Below are positions 1 through 8,649 of a DNA stretch of 23,179 nucleotides, piece by piece. Each line of letters opens with the position of its first letter. Position 1 is the stretch's first letter. The stretch spans positions 1 through 23,179 of the forward strand of contig PXBV01000259.1 in the NCBI GenBank assembly GCA_003565575.1. The letters run 5' to 3'. This DNA is from Psychroflexus sp. GTDB taxonomy: Bacteria > Bacteroidota > Bacteroidia > Flavobacteriales > Flavobacteriaceae. The notes beneath the pieces were generated by a model. The model saw nothing but the letters and a program-made list of their open reading frames with translations, had not been told where the DNA came from and did not search any database. The position numbers were made by a program, and so were the translations under genes.

Positions 1-1269
1 GAGGATTTAGAGACCCCGCACATAGATAATTTGGCTCAAAACGGTGTTGTTTTTACAGATGCTCATGTTACTTCAACGGTCTGTGCTCCTTCGAGGGCAG
101 GCCTTATTACTGGGCAATACCAACAGCGTTTTGGTTTTGAAGCCAACCATACTGGAGATAAAAAAACGGGTGATATTGGCCTTTCTGAAGATGTTGTGAC
201 GATTGCAGAAGTCTTTAAGCAAAATGGTTATAACACAAGCGCTATAGGAAAATGGCATCTTGGAGAGAAGCCTCATAATCATCCTAATCAAAGGAGCTTT
301 GATGACTTTTATGGATTTTTGGGAGGAGCAAGGTCATATTTTCCTATGCATGAGCCTTCTGAAGCACAAATGCTTCAGTATAATGGCGAGCAAGTTAATT
401 TTGAAGGTTACCTTACCGATGTTTTAGGCGATTTTTCTGTTGAATTTGTTGAAAAAAATAAAGACCAGCCTTTCTTTATGTACTTGGCTTATAATGCTGT
501 ACACACACCAATGGAAGCTAAGGAAGAACATCTTAAGCGTTATGCCAATCATTCTCGTAAAGAATTAGCTGCCATGACTTGGTCTTTAGATGAAAATATT
601 GGAAAATTAACACAGAAACTAGAAGAGCATGATTTGCTAGAAAATACTTTGATTTTCTTTTTAAGTGATAATGGTGGAGCTCACAATAATCAATCTTCAT
701 CTGGCCCACTAAAAGGCTGGAAAGGCAATAAATTTGAAGGTGGACACCGGGTGCCATTTGTAGTAAGTTGGCCAAAGCATATTAAAAAAGGATGGACTTT
801 TGATGGCTTAACCTCTTCTCTAGATATTTTTAAGACTTCTATTGAAGCTGCTCAATTAAGTTTAGATGAAAATTTGCAATTAGATGGGGTAAATTTGCTT
901 CCATTTCTTACTAAAGAACAACAAGGCGATCCTCACTCTTCCTTAAACTGGAGAAAACTAGAAGAATCGGCAACACGTATGCGCAACTATAAATTGATAA
1001 GCTTAAAGGATTATGGACATGTTTTGTATGACCTTAACCAAGACCTAGGAGAAACAACAGACGTTTCTACTATAGATTCTGAAACTTTTAAAAATGTATT
1101 AAAAGTCTATAACGATTGGGAATCACAGATGATGCAGCCACTTTGGGGGGAAGAAAGGAAATGGATGGAGGTAACTCATCATATTCATAAACAATTGATG
1201 CAGAATGAAAAGATTTACTACCAATCTCCTGGGGAAATGAAAACTTTTTCAAAAAACAATGAAGAGTAA
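1..1269 (+). CDS. Sulfatase (S1/arylsulfatase-type), 5' end outside window
   Basis: Partial gene: the reading frame is open from base 1, and the first visible codons (EDLETPHIDNLAQNG) match the TPNIDxLA segment that lies about 50-60 residues into S1 sulfatases, so the signal peptide and first metal-binding Asp pair are off the window. The protein would hydrolyse sulfate esters, probably on a polysaccharide, in the periplasm or at the surface. Visible residues, numbered from base 1: the C-x-P-S-R signature C28-A-P-S-R32, whose Cys is oxidised to formylglycine by a maturase in this family; G-K84-W-H86-L-G; the catalytic-type His in NAVHTP; the metal-binding S-D-N-G-G near 222-226; and the Lys in GPLKGWKG followed by EGGHR. 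The C-terminus is complete. It lies 1.2 kb before a xylan-type locus but is separated from it by an opposite-strand gene, so a shared substrate is only an inference. The sulfatase family is certain; substrate and subfamily are not readable. Confidence 0.93.
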   Translation, partial: EDLETPHIDNLAQNGVVFTDAHVTSTVCAPSRAGLITGQYQQRFGFEANHTGDKKTGDIGLSEDVVTIAEVFKQNGYNTSAIGKWHLGEKPHNHPNQRSFDDFYGFLGGARSYFPMHEPSEAQMLQYNGEQVNFEGYLTDVLGDFSVEFVEKNKDQPFFMYLAYNAVHTPMEAKEEHLKRYANHSRKELAAMTWSLDENIGKLTQKLEEHDLLENTLIFFLSDNGGAHNNQSSSGPLKGWKGNKFEGGHRVPFVVSWPKHIKKGWTFDGLTSSLDIFKTSIEAAQLSLDENLQLDGVNLLPFLTKEQQGDPHSSLNWRKLEESATRMRNYKLISLKDYGHVLYDLNQDLGETTDVSTIDSETFKNVLKVYNDWESQMMQPLWGEERKWMEVTHHIHKQLMQNEKIYYQSPGEMKTFSKNNEE

Positions 1270-1320
1270 TTGAGTCGAATTTCAGATTCATAAGCGTTTT
1301 TTTACTAGTGTTGATAAAGG

Positions 1321-1830
1321 TTACTCTACTCGGCTTTCTTTTGTTTTAAAGATATTTAATTCTGGACTTAAATCACCAAAAAATTTAAGAACCATCTCTT
1401 TGTCTCTGCCAGAAGTATCAATAAATCGCCAAGTCTTGCCTTCATCCTTAGAAACCCCAATCATGCAATATTCAGCTTTTATTTTCCCTTCAGGCGTATT
1501 CATCAACACTTCAAATGTAAATGTGAGTTGTAATTGATTTCTATACTCTATAATTTCAGAAGGGTTTTTATATTCAGCTTCAAGAAATTCATAACCTTCT
1601 GCTTTCAATTGATCCATACCATCTGCAGAAATTTGCTGTGTACGTTCAAGCCCACCATTTATTTCATGTACACGGTCATGCATATATTCACTATAGCACA
1701 AATATTCAGCATCTAAGAAAAGACTGCGCATTTCTTCAAGATGTAAATTGAGGTTTTTATTGGGAGTTTGCGCTGCTAAAGGCAAAGCAAAAATGACCAC
1801 TGCAAGTTGAAGTAAATTAAAATTTTTCAT
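1321..1830 (-). CDS. Small exported protein of unknown function
   Basis: I do not recognise this family. The 169-residue product starts MKNFNLLQLAVVIFALPLAAQ, a short positive end plus hydrophobic core and a likely signal peptidase I site after LAAQ, so it is predicted to be periplasmic or secreted. The mature part is mixed alpha/beta-looking, with a segment 'CMIGVSKDEGKTWRFIDTSG' whose DEGKTW resembles a BNR/Asp-box turn, but a single such motif is not enough to call a propeller. It carries two Cys (one in YLCYSEY, one in EYCMIG) that could pair in an oxidising compartment. The gene converges on the sulfatase, with only 51 bp between stop codons, and shares a 607-bp upstream gap with the divergent susC gene. 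Its placement inside a glycan locus is suggestive, but no function can be assigned. Confidence 0.75.
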   Translation of the reverse strand: MKNFNLLQLAVVIFALPLAAQTPNKNLNLHLEEMRSLFLDAEYLCYSEYMHDRVHEINGGLERTQQISADGMDQLKAEGYEFLEAEYKNPSEIIEYRNQLQLTFTFEVLMNTPEGKIKAEYCMIGVSKDEGKTWRFIDTSGRDKEMVLKFFGDLSPELNIFKTKESRVE

Positions 1831-1949
1831 AACTAAATAATTTTAAATTGGGTATGTTTTGATTTATCCAAATAACATGAATAAGTGTGGATTCAATAAC
1901 CCAATTCTACAGGTAAATTTACATTATCTTTATTGTAACTAAGGGTAAT

Positions 1950-2020
1950 ATTACGTCAGTATGTGGAAGTTATAGTGTATTAAGGTTTCACATTGAGAAA
2001 TTTCATGAAAATTGTTAACT
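1950..2020 (+). repeat. 71-bp direct repeat, copy 1
   Basis: By eye, 65 of 71 bases match 15652-15722 in the same orientation, and the last 38 bases are identical. Weaker similarity (about 21 of 29) continues to the left. The repeat contains the 10-bp palindrome TTTCATGAAA and ends in TTGTTAACT. Read in one frame, both copies give the same C-terminal peptide, VLRFHIEKFHENC followed by a stop, so this may be the tail of a lost gene or of a mobile element. No transposase is nearby. Copy 1 is 418 bp upstream of susC. Confidence 0.85.
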
Positions 2021-2305
2021 AGGTTTTAATTTTTTTTCATAATCAAAATATTTGTGACAACGTTTTCTCTAAAAATCATTCTTCATATGCTTTTTTTTAA
2101 AAATTCTTCTTTGATGCTTCAATTCCGTTTTTTTAATAAAAGTTAGTAAAGCATATTATAAAAAAATCTGATTTTGATGCATCATTTTTTATAGGTTTTA
2201 AGCCAATCTTAAAAAAACTATTGTAAAAATCAGTAAACACGCTAAATGCTTCAAAATTTATAGATGTTTGCACCAAACGTGTTATTCAAAACCAAACCCA
2301 CCAAA

Positions 2306-2313
2306 TATATTTG
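2306..2313 (+). promoter_or_regulatory. Putative -7 box of the susC operon promoter
   Basis: TATATTTG is an exact match to the Bacteroidota sigma-ABfr -7 consensus TAnnTTTG. No clear TTTG -33 box is visible at the usual 17-20 bp upstream, which would fit a promoter that depends on an activator such as the hybrid two-component regulator encoded downstream. It implies a 5' leader of about 115 nt before the susC start. Confidence 0.45.
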
Positions 2314-2352
2314 TTAGAGTAAAATCAATGTAATTTAACTTTTAATTATAAT

Positions 2353-2393
2353 TCAATCGATTTCGGTGTTTGTTTTCAAAATTCTCAATCGAT
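2353..2393 (+). promoter_or_regulatory. Paired TCAATCGAT direct repeats before susC
   Basis: The 9-mer TCAATCGAT occurs at 2353-2361 and again at 2385-2393. The start-to-start distance is 32 bp, about three helical turns, so both copies face the same side of the DNA. AraC-type output domains of hybrid two-component systems typically bind direct repeats before susC genes. The position just downstream of the best -7 box is unusual for an activator site, so either this box or the assumed promoter may be misassigned. Confidence 0.35.
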
Positions 2394-2437
2394 AAAGACA
2401 CAATTAAATATTAACACTTTATTAAATTAAAATCCAA

Positions 2438-5400
2438 ATGACAAGTTATTTAATCAAAGTAGTCAGCTTCAAGTTACTAAATATTAACTACATCCTGTTT
2501 TTTTGTTTTATTTCTGGCACTATGTTTTCACAAAACACAGTAAAAGGTACGGTCAATGACAGTAATGGGCCAATCCCTGGTGTTGCAGTGAGTGTGAAAA
2601 ATACCAGTATTGGTGTTGTTACCGATTTTGATGGTAACTACACCCTTAATGATGTACCTGATGGTGGTACTCTTGTATTTAACTACATAGGATTTAAAGC
2701 ACAGGAGATCCCATTTGAAGGTCAAAATGAAGTGAATGTTACTCTTGAAGTTGATGTTTCCTCTCTAGACGAAGTAGTTGTAGTAGGTTATGGCACAATG
2801 AAACGATCTGATATGACAGGCTCAGTATCCTCAGTTTCTAAGAAAGCAATTGATGAATCGGTTCCTACAACGATTGACCAAGTTCTTCAAGGCCGTGCTG
2901 CAGGGGTGCAGATACAGCAAAATAGCGGAGCTCCTGGCGCTAGTTCTTCTATTAGAATTCGTGGCGTTAGTTCGATAACGGGTTCCAACGAACCCATTTT
3001 CGTTATCGATGGTGTTATTCTAGATAGTAATACTGGACAGAGTGGCCAGAATGCTTTTGCGGCAATAAATCCAGCTGATATTGAATCCATTGATATTTTA
3101 AAGGATGCATCAGCAACTGCTATTTATGGTTCTAGAGCAGCTAATGGTGTAATTTTGATTACAACCAAGCGAGGGGCTGCCGGAGAAACACGAATCAACT
3201 TGAATAGTTATGTTGGTTTTCAAGAATTACCTAGACAACTTCCCCTTATGAATTTACAGGAATTTGCAAACCACAGTAATGTAAGATCGTCTTTAGGTAT
3301 CTTACAAGCCAATCCAGAGTTTATAAGAACTGATTTGTTGGGAGCTGGCTCAGACTGGCAAGATGCCATGTTCAACAGAGCTTTGATGCAGAGCCATAAT
3401 TTATCAATTGCTGGAGGTACAGAGAAAAGTACCTTTTCCATGACTCTGGGTTACTTGGAGCAAGATGGTATTGCTATTGGGTCAGAGTTCGATAGGCTAA
3501 ACCTCACCGGAAATTTTGATACACAAGCCAATAACTTTTTGAAAGTAGGTGTGAATTTCGCCTTTAGCAATATAAATCAAACCTCTACATTTTCTGATGA
3601 TCAGCTTATATTAACCGCCTTAAGACAGACTCCAAACGTAGCTATAAGAAATGCTGATGGTACCTTTGATGGTCCTGTAAACGATGAGTTCGTTCAAAAC
3701 AACCCTGTTGGTCTAGCGACTATCAGAGATAATAGGACTGAAACGGCAGGTATAAGAGCCAATACATTTGCAGAAATTGAATTTATAGAAGGCTTAAAGC
3801 TTCGAACAGAATATGCATTTGATTATAATTTTTCAAATAACTATACATTCAATCCGTCATACCAGTTTGGAGCTATTGTAAATGAAGTAAGAGAAGGAAC
3901 CAGAACCAAGAGTTATAGCAAATACTTCAATTTTAGAAATGTATTATCATACGATAAGGTTTTTGGGGATCATTCCATCAACGCTATTCTTGGTCAGGAA
4001 TATCAAGAATCTTACTTTGACAATTTATTTGGATTTAGATCAGGATATTTGTCAAATGGAGCAACAGATTTAAATGCAGGTGATGCTCTTACAGCTAGAA
4101 ACTCAAATGTAAGTTTTAGAAGCGCTTTAAATTCTTATTTTGCTAGGTCATTTTATTCTTTTAAAGACAAGTATTTATTGACTGCAACCCTTAGGTATGA
4201 TGGGTCGTCAAGATTTGCTCCAGAAAATCGATGGGGATTTTTCCCTTCCGCTGCTTTTGCCTGGAAGTTGTCTAATGAAGACTTTTTAAAAGACCACTCA
4301 ACCATCAATAACCTAAAATTGCGGTTAGGTTACGGCGCAGTTGGTAATGAGTCTGTACCGGACTATGCATTTACATCTATATATGCTGCATCGCCAACCC
4401 CATTAGGTCCTGGTTTATTGCCAGCTAATACTGCCAATCCAGATTTGAAATGGGAGACTACTTACTCAGCTAATTTTGGGGTAGATTTGAGTATGTTCAA
4501 TAATCGTCTGGAATTTATAGCAGATGTGTATTACAAAAAGACAGACGACTTACTTTTACTAGCTCCTTTTCCAGATTATGCTGGTACCACAGGAGTGGGA
4601 GCAACTTCAGCACCATTTATAAATGTAGGTTCGTTAGAAAATAAAGGCGTTGAATTAACAGTAAATTCTGTAAACGTAGATACAGGTGATTTTTCTTGGA
4701 GGTCTAATGTTGTGTTTACATTGAATAGAAATAAAGTTCTAGCGCTTGCCACAGAGTCAGGAATTTTAAACCGATCATTACAGCAAGGTTCTGATATTAC
4801 TATTGTAACTCAAACAGAAGCTGGCGGTCCAATTGGTCAATTTTATGGCTATAGCACTATTGGTAGGTTTGAAAGTGCTACAGACTTTTTTATAAGAGAT
4901 GAAAGTGGAGCACTTATTCCAAGAGCTTTACCAGAAGGGCTTTCTATTGGAGAAAATGGAGTTTGGATTGGAGATTATATTTTTGATGACATCAATAATG
5001 ATGGAGTCATAGATGATCAAGATAGAACCTACATAGGCAATCCTTTACCAGATTTTAGTTTTGGTATAGGGAATACGTTTAAATATAAAAACTTTGATCT
5101 TAACGTCCAACTGTCTGGAATGGTTGGTAATGATATTGTTAATTATCAGAGGAGATTTTTAGAAAATCCAGCTGCAAATACCAATCTATTAAGAACAGCC
5201 TTAGGTTATGCGGACTTAGCACTAATAGATCCTAATGGACCAAATGACTACAGAAATGTTCAAATTGTAGGAGGCGATAGGTATATGCCTAGAATCGCAG
5301 CATCAGCTGCTTCCTCTACCTCAAACTTTAGATATAGTGATAGGTTTATTGAAGATGGCTCTTTCCTAAGAATACAAAATATTTCTTTAGGCTATAATGT

Positions 5401-5602
5401 GCCTAGAGACTTTGTAGAAAAATTTGGCATAAGCGGAATGAAGCTTTACATAAACCTTCAAAATGTTTACACTTTCACTAACTACAGTGGATATGATCCA
5501 GAGATAGGCTCTATCAATCAAGATGCTTTATTGACAGGAATAGATAACGGAAGATATCCTTCACCAAGGATATATACCGCTGGGATAAATCTTAATTTTT
5601 AA
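2438..5602 (+). CDS. SusC-like TonB-dependent outer-membrane transporter
   Basis: The 1054-residue protein is an outer-membrane barrel of the SusC/RagA family that imports oligosaccharides with TonB energy. Domain order: a signal peptide with the likely cut after FSQ (about residue 32); a carboxypeptidase-regulatory-like domain at about 34-108 (VKGTVNDSNGPIPGV, VTDFDGNYTL); the DEVVVVGYG box at 111-119 typical of SusC proteins; a plug at about 125-235 (VLQGRAAGVQI, IRIRGVSS, PIFVIDGV, DASATAIYGSRAANGVI); then a long beta barrel ending in the terminal aromatic YTAGINLNF. Length and layout are normal for the family. The stop codon is 12 bp before the susD start, so they are co-transcribed, and the two products would form the usual pedal-bin complex. 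Start chosen at the first ATG with a full signal peptide; there is no strong ribosome binding site, as is normal here. The cargo is inferred from the GH10 enzyme downstream to be xylan oligosaccharides. Confidence 0.96.
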   Translation: MTSYLIKVVSFKLLNINYILFFCFISGTMFSQNTVKGTVNDSNGPIPGVAVSVKNTSIGVVTDFDGNYTLNDVPDGGTLVFNYIGFKAQEIPFEGQNEVNVTLEVDVSSLDEVVVVGYGTMKRSDMTGSVSSVSKKAIDESVPTTIDQVLQGRAAGVQIQQNSGAPGASSSIRIRGVSSITGSNEPIFVIDGVILDSNTGQSGQNAFAAINPADIESIDILKDASATAIYGSRAANGVILITTKRGAAGETRINLNSYVGFQELPRQLPLMNLQEFANHSNVRSSLGILQANPEFIRTDLLGAGSDWQDAMFNRALMQSHNLSIAGGTEKSTFSMTLGYLEQDGIAIGSEFDRLNLTGNFDTQANNFLKVGVNFAFSNINQTSTFSDDQLILTALRQTPNVAIRNADGTFDGPVNDEFVQNNPVGLATIRDNRTETAGIRANTFAEIEFIEGLKLRTEYAFDYNFSNNYTFNPSYQFGAIVNEVREGTRTKSYSKYFNFRNVLSYDKVFGDHSINAILGQEYQESYFDNLFGFRSGYLSNGATDLNAGDALTARNSNVSFRSALNSYFARSFYSFKDKYLLTATLRYDGSSRFAPENRWGFFPSAAFAWKLSNEDFLKDHSTINNLKLRLGYGAVGNESVPDYAFTSIYAASPTPLGPGLLPANTANPDLKWETTYSANFGVDLSMFNNRLEFIADVYYKKTDDLLLLAPFPDYAGTTGVGATSAPFINVGSLENKGVELTVNSVNVDTGDFSWRSNVVFTLNRNKVLALATESGILNRSLQQGSDITIVTQTEAGGPIGQFYGYSTIGRFESATDFFIRDESGALIPRALPEGLSIGENGVWIGDYIFDDINNDGVIDDQDRTYIGNPLPDFSFGIGNTFKYKNFDLNVQLSGMVGNDIVNYQRRFLENPAANTNLLRTALGYADLALIDPNGPNDYRNVQIVGGDRYMPRIAASAASSTSNFRYSDRFIEDGSFLRIQNISLGYNVPRDFVEKFGISGMKLYINLQNVYTFTNYSGYDPEIGSINQDALLTGIDNGRYPSPRIYTAGINLNF

Positions 5603-5614
5603 AATATTTAAATA

Positions 5615-7246
5615 ATGAATACAAGCAAAACAATTTTAATGTGGGTAATGCTCTGCATGTTTGGTTTAGTAAGCTGTGACGATGATTTAAATGTAGAACC
5701 ATCAGATCAAATTGCAAGGGAAAACTTCTTCCAGTCTGAAGAAGATTTTCAAGCAGCAACAGCAGCTCTCTACAACAGAGTTTGGTTTTCTTTTAATGAT
5801 AAATTTTATTTTGGACTTGGAGATGGACGTTCCTATAATCTTTATGCTCCTTTTTCTGATTATGTTTTTCCTTTTTCTGATCTTACTGAAACTGGTTTAA
5901 CAGGACCTTTAGTCGAAGCCTGGAGATCATTTTACATCGTAATTCAACAGTCAAATAATGCCATCAACGCCATTGCAGAAAGCGATGTAGATGAAGAGAT
6001 CCAAGAACCTTACCTTGCAGAAGCTAGATTTATGAGAGGACTTGCGTACTGGTACCTAGCTTCACTTTGGGGTAATGCATTAATTATTACTAGCCAGGCG
6101 GATATTATAAGTAACCCTATTATCAACTCATCCCCTAGAGAAGATGTCTATGAGTTTGCCATACGTGACATGGAATTTGCTGCAAAGTTCTTGCCTGAGC
6201 AATCCATACAAGCAGGAAGAGTCAATAGATACACTGCTTACGGAATGTTGTCTAGGTTTTATCTAGGCTATGCTGGACTGAGCGATAATCCTAATAGTGG
6301 ATCTATGGATCAAAACCTACTGGATTTAGCTATGAAATCTGCAGATATTGCTATCAATGATGGACCTTATACCTTGATGGATGAGTATGAAGATCTATAT
6401 ACCATTGAGAATAATAACAATTCTGAATCTATGTTTGCTCTTCAATGGGTTCCTAATGGTGAGTTTGGCGTAAATAACCCTCATCAAGCCTTCTTTGCAT
6501 TAGGTTCTGAAATAACAGGAGATGATGCCGCTTATGGATTCTTTACAAGAGCATCTGTTGATGTATTACTTCAGTATGAAACAGATGATAAAAGAAGAAG
6601 AGCTACTTGGATGGCACACAATGATTTTTATCCTGAGATAAATCAAGCCAATGGAGGTTACCTCGTAGATCATGATAACACTTACGTGAATGTTAAAAAA
6701 GGTGTAGTAGGCTCCAATAGAGATAATCCAGCAATTACTAGACAAAATTCGGGTCTTAATACTTATATGCTAAGATTGGCTGAAGTTTATTTAAATTATG
6801 CTGAAGCTGCTCTTGGAAGTGACGAAAGTACTTCAGATCCTATGGCGTTGTCTTATGTTAACGAATTGCGCTCACGAGCAGGTTTAAACAATCTCACGTC
6901 ATTAAATCGTGAAGATTTTTTTAGAGAAAGGAGAATTGAACTCTGTATGGAAGGCCAATTTTGGTATGACTTAGTTAGACGATCCTACTATGAACAACAA
7001 ACAATATTGAGTTTCATACGTGGCCAAAGTAGAGATGAAATTATACCTTTCTTATATGACAATACAACAAATTCTCTGATGATAGACGATACAAGAGATC
7101 CACAACCTCAAGCTATTGGTCCTATAGATGAAAGCATATTTTTATTGCCTTATCCAGAGCCTGAAGTTGTGCAAAATCCATTATTGCGAGAAGCTCCAGT
7201 CCCCTATGAATTTACAGAGGAAAGAATTACAGATTTATTTGATTAG
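5615..7246 (+). CDS. SusD/RagB-like glycan-binding lipoprotein
   Basis: The 543-residue surface lipoprotein captures oligosaccharides and delivers them to the SusC barrel encoded just upstream. The signal sequence ends in a lipobox, GLVSC, with the acylated Cys at residue 21 followed by DDD, the acidic run that acts as a lipoprotein export signal in Bacteroidota. The N-terminal segment (EPSDQIARENFFQSEEDFQAATAALY) is typical of SusD, as are the helical TPR-like repeats (EARFMRGLAYWYLASLWGNA; YTAYGMLSRFYLGYAG) and the C-terminal RagB segment (MLRLAEVYLNYAEAAL, YVNELRSRAGL, RRIELCMEGQFWYDLVRR). Length is normal. It sits 12 bp after susC and 24 bp before the next gene in a single operon. Family assignment is secure; ligand specificity is inferred only from the neighbouring xylanase. 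Confidence 0.96.
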   Translation: MNTSKTILMWVMLCMFGLVSCDDDLNVEPSDQIARENFFQSEEDFQAATAALYNRVWFSFNDKFYFGLGDGRSYNLYAPFSDYVFPFSDLTETGLTGPLVEAWRSFYIVIQQSNNAINAIAESDVDEEIQEPYLAEARFMRGLAYWYLASLWGNALIITSQADIISNPIINSSPREDVYEFAIRDMEFAAKFLPEQSIQAGRVNRYTAYGMLSRFYLGYAGLSDNPNSGSMDQNLLDLAMKSADIAINDGPYTLMDEYEDLYTIENNNNSESMFALQWVPNGEFGVNNPHQAFFALGSEITGDDAAYGFFTRASVDVLLQYETDDKRRRATWMAHNDFYPEINQANGGYLVDHDNTYVNVKKGVVGSNRDNPAITRQNSGLNTYMLRLAEVYLNYAEAALGSDESTSDPMALSYVNELRSRAGLNNLTSLNREDFFRERRIELCMEGQFWYDLVRRSYYEQQTILSFIRGQSRDEIIPFLYDNTTNSLMIDDTRDPQPQAIGPIDESIFLLPYPEPEVVQNPLLREAPVPYEFTEERITDLFD

Positions 7247-7270
7247 CATAAAATTTTAATCGAGATTACA

Positions 7271-8632
7271 ATGAAAAAAAATAATTTAAAAAGCGTTTTC
7301 AAACATTATCAGTTTGTATTCGTTGCATTTAGCCTTATGATTTGGATGGCATCTTGTTCAGATGATGACGCAATAGGTGGACCCATTACTGTAAATGCAG
7401 TTTATTTACAAGATGTGGACTCCAACGTTCAAGATAGAGAAGTAGACTTCGTAAGAGTAGGGCAGCTTATTCGTTTGGAGGGCTCAGGCTTTCTTGGCTT
7501 GAAGCGCGCTTTCGTAAATGGCTATGAGTCCTCTTTCAATCCAGTTTATGTTTCAGATAACTCATTTTTGTTAAGAGTTTCTAGAGATACACCTGTTCTA
7601 GATGCTGAAGAAGATGTTAGAAATACCATACGTCTAATCAATGATAATTTTGAAACCACTTTTGAGTTTCAAATTAGAGATGCAGCTCCTTCCATCAGTC
7701 GTATATCTCACACTTTACCTCTACCAGGAGAGACAATTACTGTACACGGTTCTGGACTATTGGAGGTAACTAAAGTCATTTTTCCTGGAGGTGTTGAAGT
7801 GACTGAAAATATCGAGTTTGATGAAGAAGATGGGGAGTTTTTTACCGTAACTATGCCCGAAGGAGTTTCAGAAATTGGGGGCTCACTTAGGATTGAGTCT
7901 GCTAATGGATCTGCTGCTTCTCCTGCTTATTTTAATTTCAGAGAAGGTGTAATTTTAGACTTTGATGGAAGGGGAGAATTAGGAGAGTTTGGAAACACCA
8001 TCCGCCAAGAACAGCTAGAATCTGCTTCAATTGGAGAAGGCCATGTCTCACAAGGAAATTATGTGCCGCATCGTCCAGAAGGAGTAGACGTATTTAGTGC
8101 GGGTTCAAACCGTATAACAGAAGTTTTTACATCTGGAAATGAAAATTGGAGATCTCAGTTTTCAGAATATATCCCAGTAGAAACTCCACTCGATGAAGTT
8201 GGATTCCAGTTTGATATTTATGTCCCTCAAGACTGGGAAGGCAGTGGGTTTTTACAAATTCTTCTTATTAACAATTTTAATGGAGGAGAATGGTCTGGAG
8301 GAACTTATGGCTATGTGCCATGGATTGAAGGTGGAGAGGTAGAAGCTTTTAAAACCGAAGGATGGACTACTGTTACTATTCCGCTAGGTGATTTTTACAT
8401 ATTTGAAGATGAGGATGATGCAACCTTTGAAGATGTATTAACACTAAGAGAAACTGCAGCTTTCAAAAACTTTGGGTTTTTCTTTAATAATACCGACGTA
8501 AGACTTAGTGACGTCACACGAGGTGGTGGTGGAGCAGAGTTCCTAGCCTCTAACATTACTGTAGATGTTTATACAGATAACTGGAGAATTGTTTCTTTAG
8601 AGACACCTATAATAACAGACTTTCCAGAATAA
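7271..8632 (+). CDS. Surface glycan-binding lipoprotein (IPT/TIG domains, SGBP-B type)
   Basis: The 453-residue lipoprotein occupies the SusE/F-like position. The signal peptide ends in MASC with the acylated Cys at 29, then SDDD. Two immunoglobulin-like IPT/TIG-type domains follow at about 40-135 (RVGQLIRLEGSGFLGLKRAFVNG) and 137-225 (SRISHTLPLPGETITVHGSGL ... VIFPGG), each with the characteristic G-x-G-F/L turn. The last half, from about residue 228 (VILDFDGRGELGEFG) to the end, is a beta-rich domain with many Trp and Tyr (NENWRSQF, QDWEGSGFLQILL, EWSGGTYGYVPW, GWTTVTIPL), which suits a carbohydrate-binding face. In xyloglucan and xylan loci proteins of this layout are called SGBP-B and hold the polymer on the cell surface for the endo-enzyme. 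It is 24 bp after susD and 17 bp before the xylanase. Fold and role are likely; the exact ligand is inferred. Confidence 0.85.
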   Translation: MKKNNLKSVFKHYQFVFVAFSLMIWMASCSDDDAIGGPITVNAVYLQDVDSNVQDREVDFVRVGQLIRLEGSGFLGLKRAFVNGYESSFNPVYVSDNSFLLRVSRDTPVLDAEEDVRNTIRLINDNFETTFEFQIRDAAPSISRISHTLPLPGETITVHGSGLLEVTKVIFPGGVEVTENIEFDEEDGEFFTVTMPEGVSEIGGSLRIESANGSAASPAYFNFREGVILDFDGRGELGEFGNTIRQEQLESASIGEGHVSQGNYVPHRPEGVDVFSAGSNRITEVFTSGNENWRSQFSEYIPVETPLDEVGFQFDIYVPQDWEGSGFLQILLINNFNGGEWSGGTYGYVPWIEGGEVEAFKTEGWTTVTIPLGDFYIFEDEDDATFEDVLTLRETAAFKNFGFFFNNTDVRLSDVTRGGGGAEFLASNITVDVYTDNWRIVSLETPIITDFPE

Positions 8633-8649
8633 CATTAAAAAAAATAAAA

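Larger units (their letters stand above)
1831..2437. other. 607-bp divergent intergenic region upstream of susC
   Basis: This gap separates the divergent small exported-protein gene (-) from the susC operon (+). It is very A/T rich with many T and A runs and no credible ORF. It contains copy 1 of a 71-bp direct repeat (1950-2020), a TAnnTTTG promoter box (2306-2313), and a pair of 9-bp direct repeats between that box and the susC start (2353-2361 and 2385-2393), all listed separately. A 6-bp inverted pair, AACACG and CGTGTT, also lies just upstream of the promoter box around 2235-2284. Nothing else recognisable was seen. Confidence 0.7.

Noticed and set aside
31..1269. Sulfatase starting at the TTG/M at position 31
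   Set aside because: The frame is open to base 1 and the preceding codons match conserved sulfatase sequence, so the gene is simply cut by the window edge.
1534..1716. Small open frames opposite larger genes (for example 1534-1716 +, 9107-9295 -, 11345-11578 +, 13196-13441 +)
   Set aside because: They are antisense or out-of-frame shadows of well-supported genes with no signal peptide, domain or start context of their own.
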